A DNA stretch of 64,000 nt from assembly GCA_050084515.1 (NCBI GenBank), contig CM114272.1, positions 44,826,001 through 44,890,000 on the forward strand. The letters run 5' to 3'. The translations under genes and the position numbers were made by a program. The stretch comes from Blasia pusilla (lineage: Eukaryota > Marchantiophyta > Marchantiopsida > Blasiales). Positions 10,561 to 20,820 of this stretch are shown here, in pieces. The notes under the pieces are model-generated. The model was not told the origin of the DNA. It did not search any database and was given only the letters and a program-made list of their open reading frames with translations. Each line of letters starts with the position of its first letter. Within the stretch, counting starts at the first letter, position 1.

Positions 10561-11744
10561 ACATAAAGAGTAAAACCTAATTTGTACTCTCATTACATCA
10601 TATCCTAGTGTACTAATAATCATATTAGAACAAAATCTGGTTTTCTAAAAGAGCACATTTGTCAAAATTGGTGTTATTGAATGACATATCACCTCGTGTA
10701 ATATAACATTTGATGTCTATTAGTTTAAGAGAAGATGTTGTATGTATTCAAGTTGTGAGGTTTCTTTGCTCAACTTGGAATTGGCATGTACGTTGAGTTG
10801 CATCAAGAGTTGGATTTTGCAATGTCTTTAACAAATTCATGATGATTTCTTGAATGGCAATGATATATATTCATTCGTCCACAATCATGATGAAGAAGGA
10901 GATTCTTACGCGGACAAAGGTTATAGGTACTTTAATCATAGATAGAGGAATGTCTTTCAATTTAAATTCCATTAAGTGAATTTTTCGGGCTTATGGGATG
11001 AACATTAGAGTATTGGCTACGAAGGGGATGTTTGAAATTAGACTCAAAGTAAAACTTGCACGAAAGGATAGTGCAATTCTTGGTGGGATGCAATTAATAG
11101 GGTAAAGTTTTTTTGCGAGTAACACATACTTGGTGTTGCACCTATTAGATGTCAATATCAAAGAAAACTATCATCTAGATGTTATCCAATTAGTCATTTA
11201 CCAACCCGATTTGAATTCTAGAGTGGAAAGTCATTCCGAGGATGTCCAAGCATTGATGCTAAAAGTTCTGACATATATCATAAAACATTGACAAAAATTT
11301 TATGTTTTTTAGAGAGGTCATTTGAATAGCTACTAGGGATCCTAGCCCCAATTCTTAAAAAGTCTCAAAAAAATCTTGCCAATCTATCCTTCCAGAGAAT
11401 TTACGTGGCTTAAAGGAATATTTTTAGCATCTTCTAAATCTCCATACAAGCACCATTCAAGGAGATTGTTTGGACAACTAGACTTAGTCTTTTGCAACGG
11501 TTCAAATGTCAAATTTAGACCCCACCAATTTCTACAAAAAAAGCATGATTTTTCCCAACTCACTTTTGCCCTTTCCTAGATTATCCTCATGCCAAATTCC
11601 ACCCAATTTGGTCCAATTTCAAGCAAGTATCAATCAAAATCAACAATAGAGTGCCCAAGCGCTTGCTAGTTTCTCCACACTTAATCAAACCATAATTGAT
11701 TCTAATTTCCTATATTCCTTCTCAGCATGAATGCAAAAAAACAG
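10561..11744. other. No gene recognised
   Basis: Mixed AT-rich sequence with only short open frames. The longest, 11376-11579 plus, has no recognisable motif. Nothing ties it to a known repeat. Confidence 0.4.
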
Positions 11745-12055
11745 AAAAGTCCGTCCCTAGGACGAACATGGATGGACAAGTCTAGACATGTCAACCAACA
11801 TGGATTGCAAGAGGTGAGGCCTACACTCATAATTCATGGTGGAAGATAGGACAAGGGCGAGTGGCGCAGTAAGGGAGGAGGAAGTGGGGGTGGAGGGAGG
11901 AAGGAGGAAGAAACGGAAAACTATAGAACACATAGGCAAGTGGAGGGGAATGAGAAAGAAGGGAAAGGTGGAGCCCACATGGACAAGTCCTTCCATAGGA
12001 CGGACGTAAGTCCAAGGACATGGACATGTCCGCGGATACTAACTTTGTCCATATG
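11745..12055 (-). repeat. TGTCCA-rich ~300-bp repeat, minus copy
   Basis: This is an inverted copy of the repeat at 5860-6155. In plus-strand view it opens with AGTCCGTCCCTAGGACG and ends with ACTTTGTCCATATG, with purine-rich sequence between. The open frames at 11757-11996 and 11827-12027 lie wholly inside it and are not genes. Confidence 0.7.
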
Positions 12056-13560
12056 TAATCTTGTTCTCAATTACTCTTACCTTGGAATTTGATCCAAATT
12101 GCCCTTTTACTTGGGCAATTCACAAGAATTGAAAACCCTACCCTTTTCAATTCCTTTAAAATCTATTGAGCTTCAACATATTTTACAATTCTAAAATTGA
12201 GTTCATTTTTCAAAATTTTAGAATACATATTAAGATCATAAAAGACATGAAGTATGCATGCATTCCATATTAACTAGTTTCTAAATACTTTTTGGCTAAA
12301 AGGAAACTTTAAATTTTAAATAATGATTATTTTTCTAATGATAATGATTATTTTAATAATTTTAAATTTATATTATTATTAGAGAATGATTTGAAAACAC
12401 TTCTTTGTTTGACAAATGGACAACCCAAAAAAATTATTTTTCTGTTCTATTCATAATAAAAAATGTTTATACATAAAAAACGTTTCACCCGTAGTTGTGT
12501 AAAATGCAAGATGACACTTCTTATGATCTAGTAACGAAATTTTCTGAATTCTAAAAGTTATGCGAACCAGCATGAATGGAAATCAGAAGGCTTCTTTATG
12601 TGGTGTACGAAAAGGAAATTTACAATAAGATCTAGTAAGGGGTACAAGTTCCTTTTGCCACATGCTATCTGACATACGAACGTGTACTATGTGATATTCA
12701 CAAGCAATGGCAGAGGTGGACCGGATCGAGCACTGCCAGATGAGTACGCATGCGTAAAATTGGCAGGCGGAATCAATTTTACAAGAAATTCAAAAAGGAC
12801 ATGGTGCTTCGTATTTACGTACATCGAAGGTTTCGTCCAATCGAAGGTCTTGGTCTTATCTCATGGAATAAAATAAATGATTGCATTTTGAAATTAAACC
12901 TTTTGTTTTTCTATAATATCTAGCTCTAACTCAATGCAATGTAATATCCTCCATAAAAGAACACTGAAAAAGCGACCGAGAGAATGACGATGCGCCACCT
13001 TCGACTACATGTACTGTACTGGGTGCAGTACCTAGTTGGAAGTTGGACCACAAACCAGAATACTGGGAGTATGAGAACCGAGATGAGGACATCGAGGAGG
13101 GCGACCGGTCATCGCGGTCGCCGCGGTCCATTGGTAACAATACCGCAGGAAAGGAGCTTTGTGAAGAAGAAAAGGTGGTCTGAACTCTGAAGGTGCATCT
13201 GTCGGGACAAGAAAAGGGGCCAGAGAAAAAGATCCTAAGCTCCGGTTTAAACTCTCAATGGAGGTTCAATTCTATTAGAGGTTACTTAGTCATTGCCGAG
13301 TGTCTGGTCAGTAAGGCTTTTACTAACCCCAACAGTCGGCCAACCTAAGCGGACATTTTTTACTGTTGCTTGGTTGAAATACTTTCGGAAACGTATCCTT
13401 CTTAAGGCAAAATGTTTCTCAAAACATAGCGAAAAAGGATTTTTCATAGTAAGGTCCGTGTTCGAAGTTTTCATCTCAAGTCAAGCAATTACGGGTATTA
13501 AAACTAATGAATTCTTGATTTAATTAAATCTGAAAAATCTTATTGGTTGAGAAGATCAGT
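12056..13560. other. No clear gene; AT-rich then mixed
   Basis: The first part is strongly AT-rich. Around 12680-13190 there are open frames of 60-70 codons on the plus strand with ordinary composition but no recognisable motif. They could be decayed exons; I cannot support one. Confidence 0.35.
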
Positions 13561-15074
13561 GGAAAATATTGAAAATTAGAATGACACTTTCCAATATATA
13601 GACTTCCACCCACCTTTGAACCATAAATGATTGCATCGGAGCTTGTACTTGCATTGGAGCTTACTACACCGCATACGGCATATCAACACCGTCAAGATAT
13701 GAGCAGGAAAGTACCCTCGATACTTACATGTATTTGGTATGTGAATAAAACGAGGAACACTTCCCACGGGCGCAGCATTCAATATCAGGTAATTCTTTCT
13801 ATTTTGTAACGCTTGGTGGAGGAGAAGGATGAAAGTTCTCTCGTCTCGGTCTTCGAGAAGTACCGGGGGTTTCTCGGCCCTGGAAAAGTACTGGCGGCCG
13901 GGCCAGGCCAGGCCAAGTGTAGGGGCGGTGCAGCGAAGCGAGTCCAGGTGCTGAAAGGAAGAGTCGACGAGATGGTAGAAGATGAAGCGAGGCAGGCGCA
14001 GAGGAGAGGCCACGTAGCGCTGACGTCCATCTCTTCTTCTGGCCAGTCACCAGTGATAGTGACTAGCTAAGTTTTCGGGGAGCGGAAGAACAGTATCGAA
14101 GGCTCGATTTATGGAGGTAGAGCGAAAGATAGATTGTAGAATACGATTTGTTTTGTGATAGCCTCTGCATTGGGAGTAAGGCAGCGCACAGCTCCAAAAT
14201 AGGCTTTTTGTGAATAGCCTTGGACCCTTGGTATCGGGAGTATAGTACAGCAGTAACAGCACAGCTCCAAAATAGGCAGAGCATATCTAGTGACGAGTGA
14301 AGCGACGCGGTTCCCAAAGTTCAGGTCCCACCGCTTGATTCCAGCCAAGCCCCCTCATATTCCAATTTCCACCGAACACCATGACTACTTTTGCCGATTG
14401 GCCAGATGATCCATAATCTGAGCAAATCCACCTTCTTCTTCAGACAACTTCTGCCCGATTTTGTTTTACCACTTCCTTTGGATCTATCTGTGCTTTCCAC
14501 TTGAAGACATGTCTGCTAAGTATTTAAGTGGTAATTTATGATCTTAATCTCGCTTCCTCCCTCTCTACATATGCTTTCCAGACAATATCTGCGCGTGCCT
14601 CTGTATTCTAGACAAGCTTACCGAGGGCACTCTACGGAACCACTGAAGGGCTCTGAGCCGATTCGCTCAGACGGGGTCTGTCTCCCATCTCCCTCCGCAC
14701 GCCGGTAGAGGTGACCAATGAGACCACCTTATTGCACCACTGGCAGTAATACTGACATGGCCCCCACAGCCCTCGGAACGGTCAGCCGCTCGGTAACGGA
14801 GTGGTATCTTTAGAGAGCAAGCTTCCCGCGTCCCTCCCTCGCACATACTCACGAGCTGCAGAAACTTCTCAGCGTTCTTCTCGCTTCTGCGCGGAGACTC
14901 CAAAGATGTTGATAGACCTGACCGAGGCTGTAGGCCCACGTCGTCGAGAGCGCGATATTCCACGACCATATTCCGCTTTCTCATGCGGATCCACTCCATG
15001 TCGTCGAGAGCCTTCGTCTAGATAGCTCTTGGTGTACTTATGTTGTGTCCTGAATCTGGAAATTCGACTCGGAA
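13561..15074 (+). promoter_or_regulatory. Region upstream of bHLH gene 1
   Basis: This is the 5' flank of the coding start at 15075. It includes a GC-richer block (about 13810-14050) with open frames on both strands and a direct repeat of GCACAGCTCCAAAATAGGC at 14185-14203 and 14259-14277. A second duplicated motif, GTCGTCGAGAG, occurs near 14940 and 15000. Open frames at 14667-15025 lie where a 5' leader would be expected, and none has a domain. I could not fix a TATA box or transcription start. Confidence 0.35.
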
Positions 15075-15977
15075 ATGTTTTCATGGATCAATCACGCAGA
15101 CCCTGGGAATGCCCTTACAAGTCTCGTTAGTGGCGGAAACGCCGAGGCCATTGCAGACCGGATGTTAGGAAGCGTCACACCCCGTAAATTGAGTGCTCTC
15201 GGTGAGGTGGAGCTTTCTGAGAAGTCTGGTAATGCCATGTTTAGGGTGATACCATGGACTGAGAATGCCGTACGCTTTCGTGGACCAACTTCGGACGGTT
15301 TTCAACAAGAAGACAACGTTTTGTGGCCCGCATACGCTGCAGCCGTTCAATTGCAAGATCCACAGTCAACGGTTTCAGCGGCATCGAAATTAGATTCAGT
15401 TCCTGCAACACCTCCACTCCTCTCGGACAGCGGAACTTTGGTGAGTCCACTGTCAAGCACAGATTGTGACAAGGTTGTGGAGTTATCCGACCACTTTGCC
15501 ACGTTCATAGAGAGTCTTCCTCAACATTACGCTCCGACGATCAATGAAATCCAATGCCAGTACTCTTTCGGGAATAACTCGACATGCCCAGCCACCGATA
15601 CAGTGATGGTGGCATCAATTAGACCGAAGTTAGAGTCCATGAATTCCGAGACTCAGATACGGTCACTCCACTCCCCCTCTGCAGAAGAGAAGGACGATCA
15701 GGTGAAGAAGATACTGTCCAAGTGCGGAAAATGGACTCAGACGGCAACGATGAATAAATCTGTGCAGTGGACCAGTGTAGGGTTAGAAAAACCCAAAGTT
15801 CAGGCAAAATCCAGAAGGGCAGATCATGGACCTGCAACGCAACATCAAAGAACTTCTCGAGCTCGTGCGCTGGTTCCTTCAGAGAAGGCTGAACACGTGC
15901 AGCGAGAACGTGACAGACGAATTCAGCTACGAGCAATGTATAAAACACTCGACTCTCTCATTCCTGCGCACTCGAGG
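15075..15977 (+). CDS. bHLH transcription factor, gene 1, exon 1
   Basis: This encodes residues 1-301 of a bHLH DNA-binding protein. The start is the first ATG after an in-frame TGA at 15051, giving a 903-nt exon of whole codons. The first 270 residues are low-complexity and Ser/Thr-rich with no recognised domain. Residues 274-301 are the basic region and helix 1, HVQRERDRRIQLRAMYK followed by TLDSLIP. The His, Glu and Arg of HxxxERxRR are present, as in bHLH proteins that bind E-box or G-box sites. The exon ends at AGG before GTAAGC (donor at 15978), phase 0, exactly where the loop should lie. The next exon supplies helix 2. No in-frame stop or shift is seen, so the gene looks intact. It is nuclear by inference. 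Confidence 0.85.
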
Positions 15978-16688
15978 GTAAGCTCATATCCATGACTCGT
16001 CATTCAGACTTCTCTATTATATTCTTGTCCGCGAATGTCTTTGGTTCCTAGGTGTTTGCATAGTTCAAATATACACTCATCATCTTCAGTCTTGGATTCT
16101 TTTTTCTAAATGGACCAGCATACTGAGTGCGAATGGTACGAACGTAACTAGGTTCAGCTGAACTTTACCATGGAACCCGTAAAATGGCTCATTTACGAAG
16201 AAGTTGGTGCCGCACTAGCTATGGCCCTCAGCATTTCAGTTGATTTGTGTCCATAGGCAGTGTGCGCGCCAGGGCTCACTTAGTGAGATTTGATCTAGAA
16301 CGACTATTCAAACTCGGTAGCAAATACACATACGTACTCCGTACCCGACCCGAATCAACCGTGCCCACGGAAAATTAAAAATTGGTACAATGAGAAATTG
16401 CTTCATCGATGTGCTGAGGTGAACATTGGCTTCATGGAGCTCTAACATGCCGCGACTTGGACAATAGAGGAATTCTGTATTTAGAGCAGGCAAAGAGAAG
16501 GTAGAGTAGGAACGTGGATCCAATAGAAATAAGCTGTTGTCTGGAGGTTTTTCAAGCCTGACCCGCAGTAGAAGAATTCAAATTATATCCTTGACAATCA
16601 GTGTATACTATGCTCATGACATGGTGTGTTTGTTATATGGAAGACATCCTCTAAACCTTGGGTTTGTCTTGATTGTTTTTGTCAAAAG

Positions 16689-17213
16689 ACAGCGAAGCGG
16701 GACCGGACCACAATTGTTAACGATTCACTCAATTATGTGAAGGAGATGCGTAAGAAGCTAGAGAAACTTGAAGCGTATAAGGCGAAGTCTGTTATGGCCC
16801 TCAGTTTGTCCGAGCTGATGGCTAAGAACGTTGAAAATAGAAATCATCAGGTGCTGAACACTAGCACTGGAGTTAAACTTTCATTTCCTGCAACATGCTG
16901 CTTGATGGCTAACGTAAACCGTTTGCATGCGGTTAAGGAGGTTGAGATCAATGATTCGGAGACACGTTCCGAAACTTCTGGATTGTCAGCGAAACCGGAG
17001 ATACATGTTTTCACAGCATCTGGTGACGAAGTATTGATTGATATCAATTCCATGCCAAGACGCGACCTGATAAGCAGAATATTGAAGGCATTGGAAGTCC
17101 TGCAGCTGGACGTGTTCCAGTATACTTTCAGCAAAATATGTGACGAGCTGATTAACTGCCACTTTGCTGCAAAGGTAGATCTCTCATTATCTTGGTTACA
17201 ATTGTGGGCGTAA
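16689..17213 (+). CDS. bHLH transcription factor, gene 1, exon 2 (3' end uncertain)
   Basis: This follows a 711-bp intron (15978-16688) whose acceptor is TTTTTGTCAAAAG. The exon opens in phase 0 with TAKRDRTTIVNDSLNYVKEM, completing the bHLH loop and helix 2, then KKLEKLEAYKAK as a short leucine-zipper-like extension. The D(R/K)xTIV pattern recalls the bHLH95/RGE1 (ZHOUPI) group more than MYC or AMS types; that is inference from motif memory. Around residues 410-463, IHVFTASGDEVLIDIN then RRDLISRILKALEVLQLDVF resembles the ACT-like fold that closes many plant bHLH proteins. At 17174 AAAG meets GTAGAT, a possible donor. If used, a small last exon lies downstream and was not found. If not, 12 more codons lead to a stop at 17213. 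Total is 463 residues or more. Confidence 0.75.
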   Translation, partial: TAKRDRTTIVNDSLNYVKEMRKKLEKLEAYKAKSVMALSLSELMAKNVENRNHQVLNTSTGVKLSFPATCCLMANVNRLHAVKEVEINDSETRSETSGLSAKPEIHVFTASGDEVLIDINSMPRRDLISRILKALEVLQLDVFQYTFSKICDELINCHFAAKVDLSLSWLQLWA

Positions 17214-19911
17214 GTCTGCTCCATTGTGTTGATGAATCCGGAGTAAATGGCAGGTGATTTCCCGATGATCGAAGTGTGAAAACTGACTATGAATTCACAT
17301 TTTCATTGTTACTGATAGCATGATCGTAATGACCTAGTAAGGCGGTAACTAGTTCACGTATTCGTATCTATGCTTAAAAAGGTAAACCAACACCCTCATA
17401 TGACGTAAATGTAAGACCTTCAATCTCTAGAGCACGCACTGGACACACGGGACAGCTGCCCTGATACAAGTTAATTATTCAGTACGTCAGAGACACCGTA
17501 ATAGCAGTAGCCTCAACTCAAATTTGGAACACTGGGTGTGTATGTCATTGAGTACGTTACGGTTGGTCCTGCATCTTTACTTATTTCTCAAATAAATGTG
17601 ACCTATTGAATTGGAGTAATTGACCCCCGCATTGCCTGATAATCGCAAACCAACACTTAATTATTTGGAATCTAGCTAGACAGCTAGCTACCTAGGTCCC
17701 GCCTGATTCATTGGGACTCTATTTGCGTGAGAAGTTTTCTGTCTGATCGAGTCTAATTGTAATCCACCATTTGCTAGAACCTTCACTACTTTCACTTCAT
17801 CATCAGCTATTAACTATACATTCCTATCACTATTGAGCAAATTCCTTTGCTTACACTACATTAACGTTGTCAGCCATCAGATCTTTGCAGATTTATACTT
17901 GCAATGCCAGTTGGTGTTTTGAACTTTATCGCATTGTCTGTCTTAAAATCTTGCTGATCGAAAATATCCTGTTTATTCTGTTGGTGTGGAGCAGATCAGA
18001 TCAAGTACTGATACAGTCTCTATGACGGAAACTATCAAAGCAGTCCTTGGCGACTTAATCCAGTCTACGTAGGGAACTTGTCGGATTCCATGGTTTGTAA
18101 GTGTAACATTTATCGATATGAAAGACAAAAAGTTACATCAAGGACCTACGATCATCACTGTCAAATGGTCTTAGGCATTTAGGGTATGATATTCTGAAGC
18201 TCTCTAAGAATCTATGCAGCTGCTAGTGATGCGTGTGCTTGAAAGCAATGTAGCTCATGAAGTCCCTTCTTCGATCATTTCCTCTGGTTCTCTACATACA
18301 ATTGCGAACTTCTTGGTGTGCACGTGATGGACATTATGGTCGTACCATTGACTCACAAAAAAAAGGGGATATCTTAGTGGGATGTAAATAGGGCCCAGGC
18401 TGGAGAGTCACATTTCACGTCTCCAGATTTTCTTAGTAATATGAAACAGTTAGTGAATGTAAGTACCTAATTAAGCATACGTACCCAGTGACTGGAGCTT
18501 AGTCAGGTTTTTTAGGCAACGTTGTTACCCACCTATATGTCAACAGCTACAGCTGTAACAGTGGAATTAAGAAGCGAATGTTCCAGATATTCAGTGCTCG
18601 AGCACATCAAATGTTTGAACTTTTTCTGTACAGGTTTGAACTTGTGTACGATTTAACTGTCGTATTACCTCAAACGTTCTATGAATTCTGCTGAGCAATT
18701 GCAAGTGGGAAGCCTTTTTCTCAAATCTTTAATTCATGAAGATCCGAGGTCCTTCCATGATGCACACATCGAGTTATCTTTTTCGACAAGCCATGAATTT
18801 ATCACCTCTGAGATCTCAGTGACTTGTAGATATCGAAGCCAGTAACGTTACGGCAGTTAAATTGTCTACTACTTCTAAGCCAGTGCATGCGGTCATCAGA
18901 AGGTGATTTTATGTATAAAAGAAGTGCGGATACGCTGGGTGCATAGCTATTTAGTCCTCCTTTAAAGACTTCATTTGATCTACAATTCATCTGTCGGTCC
19001 TTTGACCATTTTGTGAGCTCACTTATCAGCCAAAAGGATCAGAATTTCTACTTCACATTCGCTGGGCGATCGAGGCCTTAGCATGCTATTTGGAAGATAA
19101 CAATTTAACTACGTGTCATAAAGCTGTGTCTCGATTAAAAACTAGTCAACTGAATTCGTCAATCTCTCTGGAAAGCTGTCGATGTAGAATCAGATCGCTA
19201 CAAATAACTGTTGGTGAGGTTTCTTCGGGATCATATCAACGTAACTATGGTCACACACACTCTAAATACTGTCCAACTTCTGGCTATCGACTAAGCGTGC
19301 ATTGGTGCCTTTAGATTTAGTAACCCGGTTCGTGAAGGTCAATTATGAATTACGAAGAGGAAGTTCTGCATACTAGAGTGACTTGTGTTTCTGTTGAAAA
19401 ATCTAATTTCAGGAAGTCGGTAACCAAGCATCCATGTACGTTTTTCTATTTTTAGAAAGAGCACATGTGAATGGAGTTTCCACTATGTAGAAAGTTTACT
19501 TTCCGCGGCTAAGAGACATTTCAAATTTTCAAAAGTCAATACACGATAGCTTGATGAAACCAGTTTCACCTGATAGCAAGACTGATTCAGTATATGCTCG
19601 ATGGGTCGACAAGGTGTATATGGTAGACGTATGAAGATCTTAAGAGGTGAATTATACATAAGAGGCGATTGAACGAATTCCAATACTCTCCTAGCCGAAG
19701 GCGGTCAGGCATTTGAAAGTCGGAATATCGGCCTATTTCTGGACAACACCTGAGGTCATGGTGAGCTAAGGGAGTTTCTTAAGGAGAAAGAAATTGAGAG
19801 AAAGAGGCAAGTGACATGATTACACTCGTAGATCTGGGTCTGGAGAAACTCAGATGACATATATCATTTTGCGTCAGTCTGATACTTGCTCGTGGTTTGT
19901 GCAGCAGTATT
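17214..19911. other. No gene recognised
   Basis: Low-copy-looking sequence of balanced composition downstream of bHLH gene 1. Only short open frames occur (18802-18990 minus, 19090-19314 plus, 19483-19683 minus), with no motifs. It may hold the 3' untranslated region and a last small exon of gene 1; I cannot place either. Confidence 0.4.
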
Positions 19912-19949
19912 CCCTGATCTACATTTATTTCAAGAAATCTAGATCAGGG
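19912..19949. repeat. Hairpin, 15-bp arms
   Basis: CCCTGATCTACATTT at 19912-19926 faces AAATCTAGATCAGGG at 19935-19949 across an 8-nt loop, with one mismatched pair. Confidence 0.75.
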
Positions 19950-20347
19950 GAGCATATTTCGAGTGAATGACATTTGCTATGTGAAAGCAGGTTCTGGTTC
20001 TCGACTAAAAGCCTGGATACTTTCCAGGCAGAGATGGTAGAACGTTCAAAGGGCTATAGCTGTGATCGGAGAGTCCGAAAAAACATTTTTTATGACTTGA
20101 AATTTCTCGATATGATGGATATCTGATCATGAGGTTCTAGATGTATCTAATTCGATGTAGTGAGCATGAATAAATCACTCACCTGACTGTATTCGACATT
20201 AACATTTCTTTAAGTGCATTTAAAATATTCACAACTCACCATTATCATAGAGTGAGAAAATTTGTTAGAGCGGGACAGATCTAGAGACTGCTTTGAGTTA
20301 AGGGAAGTGAGCTTCGATTTCCTTCAGTCACGTTGCTTACTTAGAAT

Positions 20348-20408
20348 GGCCGGCCAGGGCCAAACCCTCACAGACTTTGGCCCTGGCCGGCCCAAGTCTG
20401 TGAGGGTT
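20348..20408. repeat. Interlocked (pseudoknot-order) inverted repeats
   Basis: Two perfect 15-bp inverted repeats are interleaved. Arm A GGCCGGCCAGGGCCA is at 20348-20362 and arm B AACCCTCACAGACTT at 20363-20377. The reverse complement of A is at 20378-20392 and the reverse complement of B at 20394-20408. The order is A, B, A', B', so the two stems cross and do not nest. There is no coding frame through it. Confidence 0.9.
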
Positions 20409-20544
20409 TGTAATTAAACACATAAATTGCTCTCCTCTTTCAAGGTTCAGAAAAGGTCGCGTCTTGTTACACAAAGAACTCGTAGTAAAAAGTGAAATAG
20501 ATAGATAAGACACGCGGGAAAGATGACCGTATCATACGCGCGCA

Positions 20545-20820
20545 TCATCGCGTCAGCAACTTTGTTGCATTCTTATCCGGTAACCGGTTGATGTCCTCAA
20601 CAACTGAAGAGTTCCAAACCTGCGCATTCCCTTGTACCTTCCGATGATAACTTTCGTCGAAGCTTACAGAAACTAAAGTATGACCAATGATATCGATTAT
20701 GACGTCACTATCAGAGAGAAAAAAAAGTTCCACTGAAACTTTCATCCGGTTCTGTTTCCTGATCCTGAATACGTGATTATCAGGAGCATATCGTTCTTTG
20801 AATACATCGGATTCGTACAT
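20545..20820 (-). CDS. Hypothetical 91-codon ORF, unknown
   Basis: This minus-strand frame opens with ATG at 20820 and has an ordinary amino-acid mix, for example MKVSVELFFLSDSDVIIDI and later QVWNSSVVEDINRLPDKNA. No signal peptide, membrane span or known motif is visible. The segment FLSDSDVIIDI faintly recalls FTASGDEVLIDI in the ACT-like region of bHLH gene 1, but that similarity is too short to rely on. It stands alone in a long gene-less region and could be a decayed exon. Confidence 0.25.
   Translation of the reverse strand: MYESDVFKERYAPDNHVFRIRKQNRMKVSVELFFLSDSDVIIDIIGHTLVSVSFDESYHRKVQGNAQVWNSSVVEDINRLPDKNATKLLTR

Noticed and set aside
13576-14070. Overlapping 80-145 codon frames upstream of gene 1
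   Set aside because: Five or more frames overlap on both strands in a GC-richer stretch with no domain and no preferred reading frame, which is typical of chance frames.
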